Part shown: positions 4,963-6,869 of the stretch, piece after piece | Layout of the letters: every line of letters starts with the position of its first letter | Position numbering within the stretch: position 1 is the stretch's first letter | From: Sphaerochaeta sp. | GTDB taxonomy: Bacteria > Spirochaetota > Spirochaetia > Sphaerochaetales > Sphaerochaetaceae | Reading direction: 5' to 3' | Assembly: GCA_003456855.1 (NCBI GenBank) | Contig: DMOO01000017.1 | Location: 1 to 6,869 of the forward strand | Length of the DNA: 6,869 nt | Notes under the pieces: generated by a model | What the model was told of the DNA's origin: nothing | The model's database searches: none | What the model saw: the letters and a program-made list of their open reading frames with translations, nothing else | Program-made: the position numbers and the translations under genes

Positions 4963-5976
4963 ATGGGTATCGTCAGAATGAATCTCGGTCCGGACAGCTA
5001 CGACATAGTTGTCAGAAGAGGTGTACTTTCAGAGGTCGGCGTTGAGCTTGACCTGGACAGGAAGGTCCTTGTCGTCTCTGATGACGGGGTGCCTGACCAG
5101 TATGCCGATGAGGTGATGGCCCAGGCTCGCGAGGGCTTCCGCTTTGTATTCCCTGCAGGGGAGGAGAGCAAGAGCCTCTTCACCTTCGAGGACATCCTCA
5201 AGCACATGCTCAGATGCGGCTTCTCCAGAAAGGACTGCGTGGTTGCAGTTGGTGGAGGGGTCTCCGGTGACATGGCCGGGTTCGCAGCCGCCTGCTACAT
5301 GCGCGGAATAGACTTCTACAACATACCTACAACCGTGCTTTCACAGGTCGATTCCTCGATTGGAGGCAAGACCGCAGTCAACCTGGACAGCGTGAAGAAC
5401 ATAGTAGGTGCCTTCTACCAGCCGAAGAAGGTCCTCATTGACCCGGAGGTGCTCGGAACACTTTCCAGAAGACAGATCTCCAACGGTCTTGCAGAGGCCT
5501 TCAAGATGGCCTGCACCTTCGACGAGAAGCTTTTCAGGTTCTTCATAGAGGACGATGCCTTCAAGGAAATCGATTCTGTCATCGAGAGATCCCTGGAGCT
5601 GAAGAGGGATGTGGTCGAGAAGGACGAGAAGGAAGGCGGGCTCAGGAAGGTCCTGAACTTCGGACACACAATCGGCCACGGAATCGAATCCACTCTGCTT
5701 GAGGGGACGCTGCATCACGGCGAGTGTGTGGCATTGGGAATGCTCCCGATGTGCGCACCTGATGTGAGAAAGCAGCTTGAAACCGGATTAAATAAGCTTG
5801 GAATACCTACAAGTTTCAATTTCAACGAGGACGCAGTTCTTGAGGCAATCGCCCATGACAAGAAGTCCTCAGGTGACACAATATCGACTGTCTACGTGCC
5901 GGAAGTCGGGAAGTTCGAGTTCCGCGATCTCTCGATCAGCGAGATCAGAGAGCTCCTTTCAGTGATAAAGGCATGA
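4963..5976 (+). CDS. aroB: 3-Dehydroquinate synthase
   Basis: This 337-residue cytosolic enzyme cyclises DAHP to 3-dehydroquinate, the second step of the shikimate pathway, using NAD and a divalent metal. Signature sequences: VGGGVSGDMAGFAAACYMRG (the NAD-binding glycine motif), IPTTVLSQVDSSIGGKTAVN, NIVGAFYQP, NGLAEAFKM, LNFGHTIGHGIES and LHHGECVALGM. The predicted metal ligands are Glu178, His235 and His252, in the family order and with the usual 17-residue gap between the two histidines. It is a little shorter than the common 350-360 residues, but no core motif is missing. The start ATG lies 10 bases after the pheA stop, with AGGGG (4952-4956) overlapping that stop codon, indicating tight operon coupling. 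It runs directly into aroC. Confidence 0.97.
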   Translation: MGIVRMNLGPDSYDIVVRRGVLSEVGVELDLDRKVLVVSDDGVPDQYADEVMAQAREGFRFVFPAGEESKSLFTFEDILKHMLRCGFSRKDCVVAVGGGVSGDMAGFAAACYMRGIDFYNIPTTVLSQVDSSIGGKTAVNLDSVKNIVGAFYQPKKVLIDPEVLGTLSRRQISNGLAEAFKMACTFDEKLFRFFIEDDAFKEIDSVIERSLELKRDVVEKDEKEGGLRKVLNFGHTIGHGIESTLLEGTLHHGECVALGMLPMCAPDVRKQLETGLNKLGIPTSFNFNEDAVLEAIAHDKKSSGDTISTVYVPEVGKFEFRDLSISEIRELLSVIKA

Positions 5977-5977
5977 T

Positions 5978-5982
5978 GGAGG
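5978..5982 (+). promoter_or_regulatory. Ribosome binding site that fixes the aroC start
   Basis: GGAGG lies 5 bases before the ATG at 5988. Three in-frame ATGs (5973, 5976 and 5988) are possible; only the last has a well-placed site, and its product begins MKNSFGNNVQITIFGESHG, in line with the usual short lead into the GESHG motif. Confidence 0.7.
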
Positions 5983-5987
5983 TTCAG

Positions 5988-6869
5988 ATGAAGAACAGCT
6001 TTGGAAACAACGTCCAGATCACAATATTCGGCGAGAGCCACGGACCTTTCATCGGTGCGGTCATTGACGGTCTTGCACCTGGCATGGTGGTGGAGGAGTC
6101 TTTCATCGAGCATCAGCTCAGCCTGAGAAGACCTTCGGGTACAATCTCAACAGCCAGGGTCGAGGCGGACAGGTTCCAGATTGTAAGCGGCATGTTCAAC
6201 GGCCGTGCAACAGGTACGCCTCTTTGCATCCTGATTCCGAACACAGCCCAGAAGAGCAAGGACTACTCCGATCTTGCAAGCAAGGCAAGACCCGGCCACG
6301 CAGACTATACGGCACAGTGCAAGTACCATGGATTCCAGGACTACAGAGGCGGCGGACACTTCAGCGGAAGGCTCACAGCCGCCTTGGTGGCTGCAGGCGC
6401 AGTGGTCATCCCGGCCCTGAAGAAGAAGGGGATCTTCATCGGAACCCATGTGAGATCCTGTTCAGATGTCCAGGACATCGCCTTCTCAGACAATGAGGAG
6501 GAGCTCAACACCCAGATCGCGATTCTGGGCAACCTTGGTTTCGGCGTCCTTGACGAACAGGCCTCTGCTGAGATGAGAAAGGCAATAGAGGCTGTTGCAA
6601 AGGAAGGCGACAGTGTCGGTGGAGTCCTTGAGACAGCGGTCACCGGTCTTCCGGCAGGTCTTGGTGAGCCTTGGTTCGACAGCATCGAGGGCCTCCTTTC
6701 ACATGCCCTGTTCAGCATCCCTGCAATCAAGGGTGTGCAGTTCGGCTCCGGCTTTGACATGGTCAACGGCAAGGGGAGCGAGTTCAATGACCCGTTCAAG
6801 ATGAAGGACGGACGCATCATTACAAGCACGAACAACAACGGTGGAATCAACGGTGGAATAACCAATGGA
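5988..6869 (+). CDS. aroC: Chorismate synthase (3' partial)
   Basis: The frame is open from the ATG at 5988 to the window end, 294 residues; family members are usually about 350-390, so the C-terminal portion is missing. The enzyme removes phosphate from EPSP to give chorismate, using reduced FMN. Motifs seen: FGESHG with His18, LRRPSG with Arg47-Arg48, RPGHADYT with His104, YRGGGHFSGRLTAALVAAGA (119-138), EGDSVGG, GLPAGLGEPWFD, AIKGVQFGSGF and NNNGGINGG near the window end. His18 and His104 match the two catalytic histidines of the family. GGGHFSGR replaces the GGGRSSAR of proteobacteria, a variant I associate with clostridia-like anaerobes. The start is chosen because GGAGG (5978-5982) lies 5 bases upstream. 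In-frame ATGs at 5973 (overlapping the aroB stop as ATGA) and 5976 would add five or four residues without a comparable site. Confidence 0.96.
   Translation, partial: MKNSFGNNVQITIFGESHGPFIGAVIDGLAPGMVVEESFIEHQLSLRRPSGTISTARVEADRFQIVSGMFNGRATGTPLCILIPNTAQKSKDYSDLASKARPGHADYTAQCKYHGFQDYRGGGHFSGRLTAALVAAGAVVIPALKKKGIFIGTHVRSCSDVQDIAFSDNEEELNTQIAILGNLGFGVLDEQASAEMRKAIEAVAKEGDSVGGVLETAVTGLPAGLGEPWFDSIEGLLSHALFSIPAIKGVQFGSGFDMVNGKGSEFNDPFKMKDGRIITSTNNNGGINGGITNG

Noticed and set aside
6341..6865. Open frame of 174 codons on the - strand at the right end
   Set aside because: It lies fully antisense to aroC, whose frame has unmistakable chorismate synthase motifs. The antisense product is Ser/Pro/Leu-rich with no recognisable domain.
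6858..6868. ATAACCAATGG at the window end, resembling the 2158-2173 dyad
   Set aside because: It encodes the conserved GGITNG-type motif of chorismate synthase and lacks the full second arm, so it is not evidence of an operator.

Overview
This window is ordinary chromosomal DNA from what looks like a strictly anaerobic bacterium. GC content is moderate, roughly half by eye. Ribosome binding sites are purine-rich and close to AGGAGG. Arginine is written mostly as AGA/AGG. The window carries a ferredoxin-fused aldo/keto reductase, a fused chorismate mutase-prephenate dehydratase, and a chorismate synthase with GGGHFSGR in place of the proteobacterial GGGRSSAR. Together these fit the Clostridia/Firmicutes or an anaerobe with similar gene content, such as a spirochaete; the sequence alone does not settle which. 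No mobile element, CRISPR array, tRNA or rRNA was seen.

Left part (1-2143): the window opens inside an aldo/keto reductase with a C-terminal two-cluster [4Fe-4S] domain (+ strand). It runs stop-to-stop into a convergent YbaK/EbsC-type tRNA-editing deacylase gene (- strand). Upstream of that, on the same strand, lies a LysR-type regulator gene.

Middle (2144-3725): a 102-bp divergent intergenic region separates lysR from a + strand operon of three translationally coupled genes. These are two half-size CHR-family (chromate transporter) membrane proteins and a 116-residue soluble protein I do not recognise. The divergent region holds an ATAAC/GTTAT dyad, a 12-bp AT palindrome and plausible back-to-back promoters, as expected for a LysR regulator controlling its divergent neighbour.

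Right part (3858-6869, open at the end): an aromatic amino acid operon, pheA-aroB-aroC. AroB (3-dehydroquinate synthase) is step 2 of the shikimate pathway. AroC (chorismate synthase) makes chorismate. PheA converts chorismate through prephenate to phenylpyruvate and carries a C-terminal ACT domain for phenylalanine feedback. The genes are 10-11 bp apart with good ribosome binding sites.

The most interesting signal is regulatory. A second ATAAC-N5-GTTAT dyad, the same half-sites as in the lysR/chr region, lies between the chr operon and pheA. If both are operators for the LysR protein, it would tie a CHR transporter of unknown physiological substrate to phenylalanine/chorismate synthesis. This is inference. 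I see no convincing new defence system or mobile system here.
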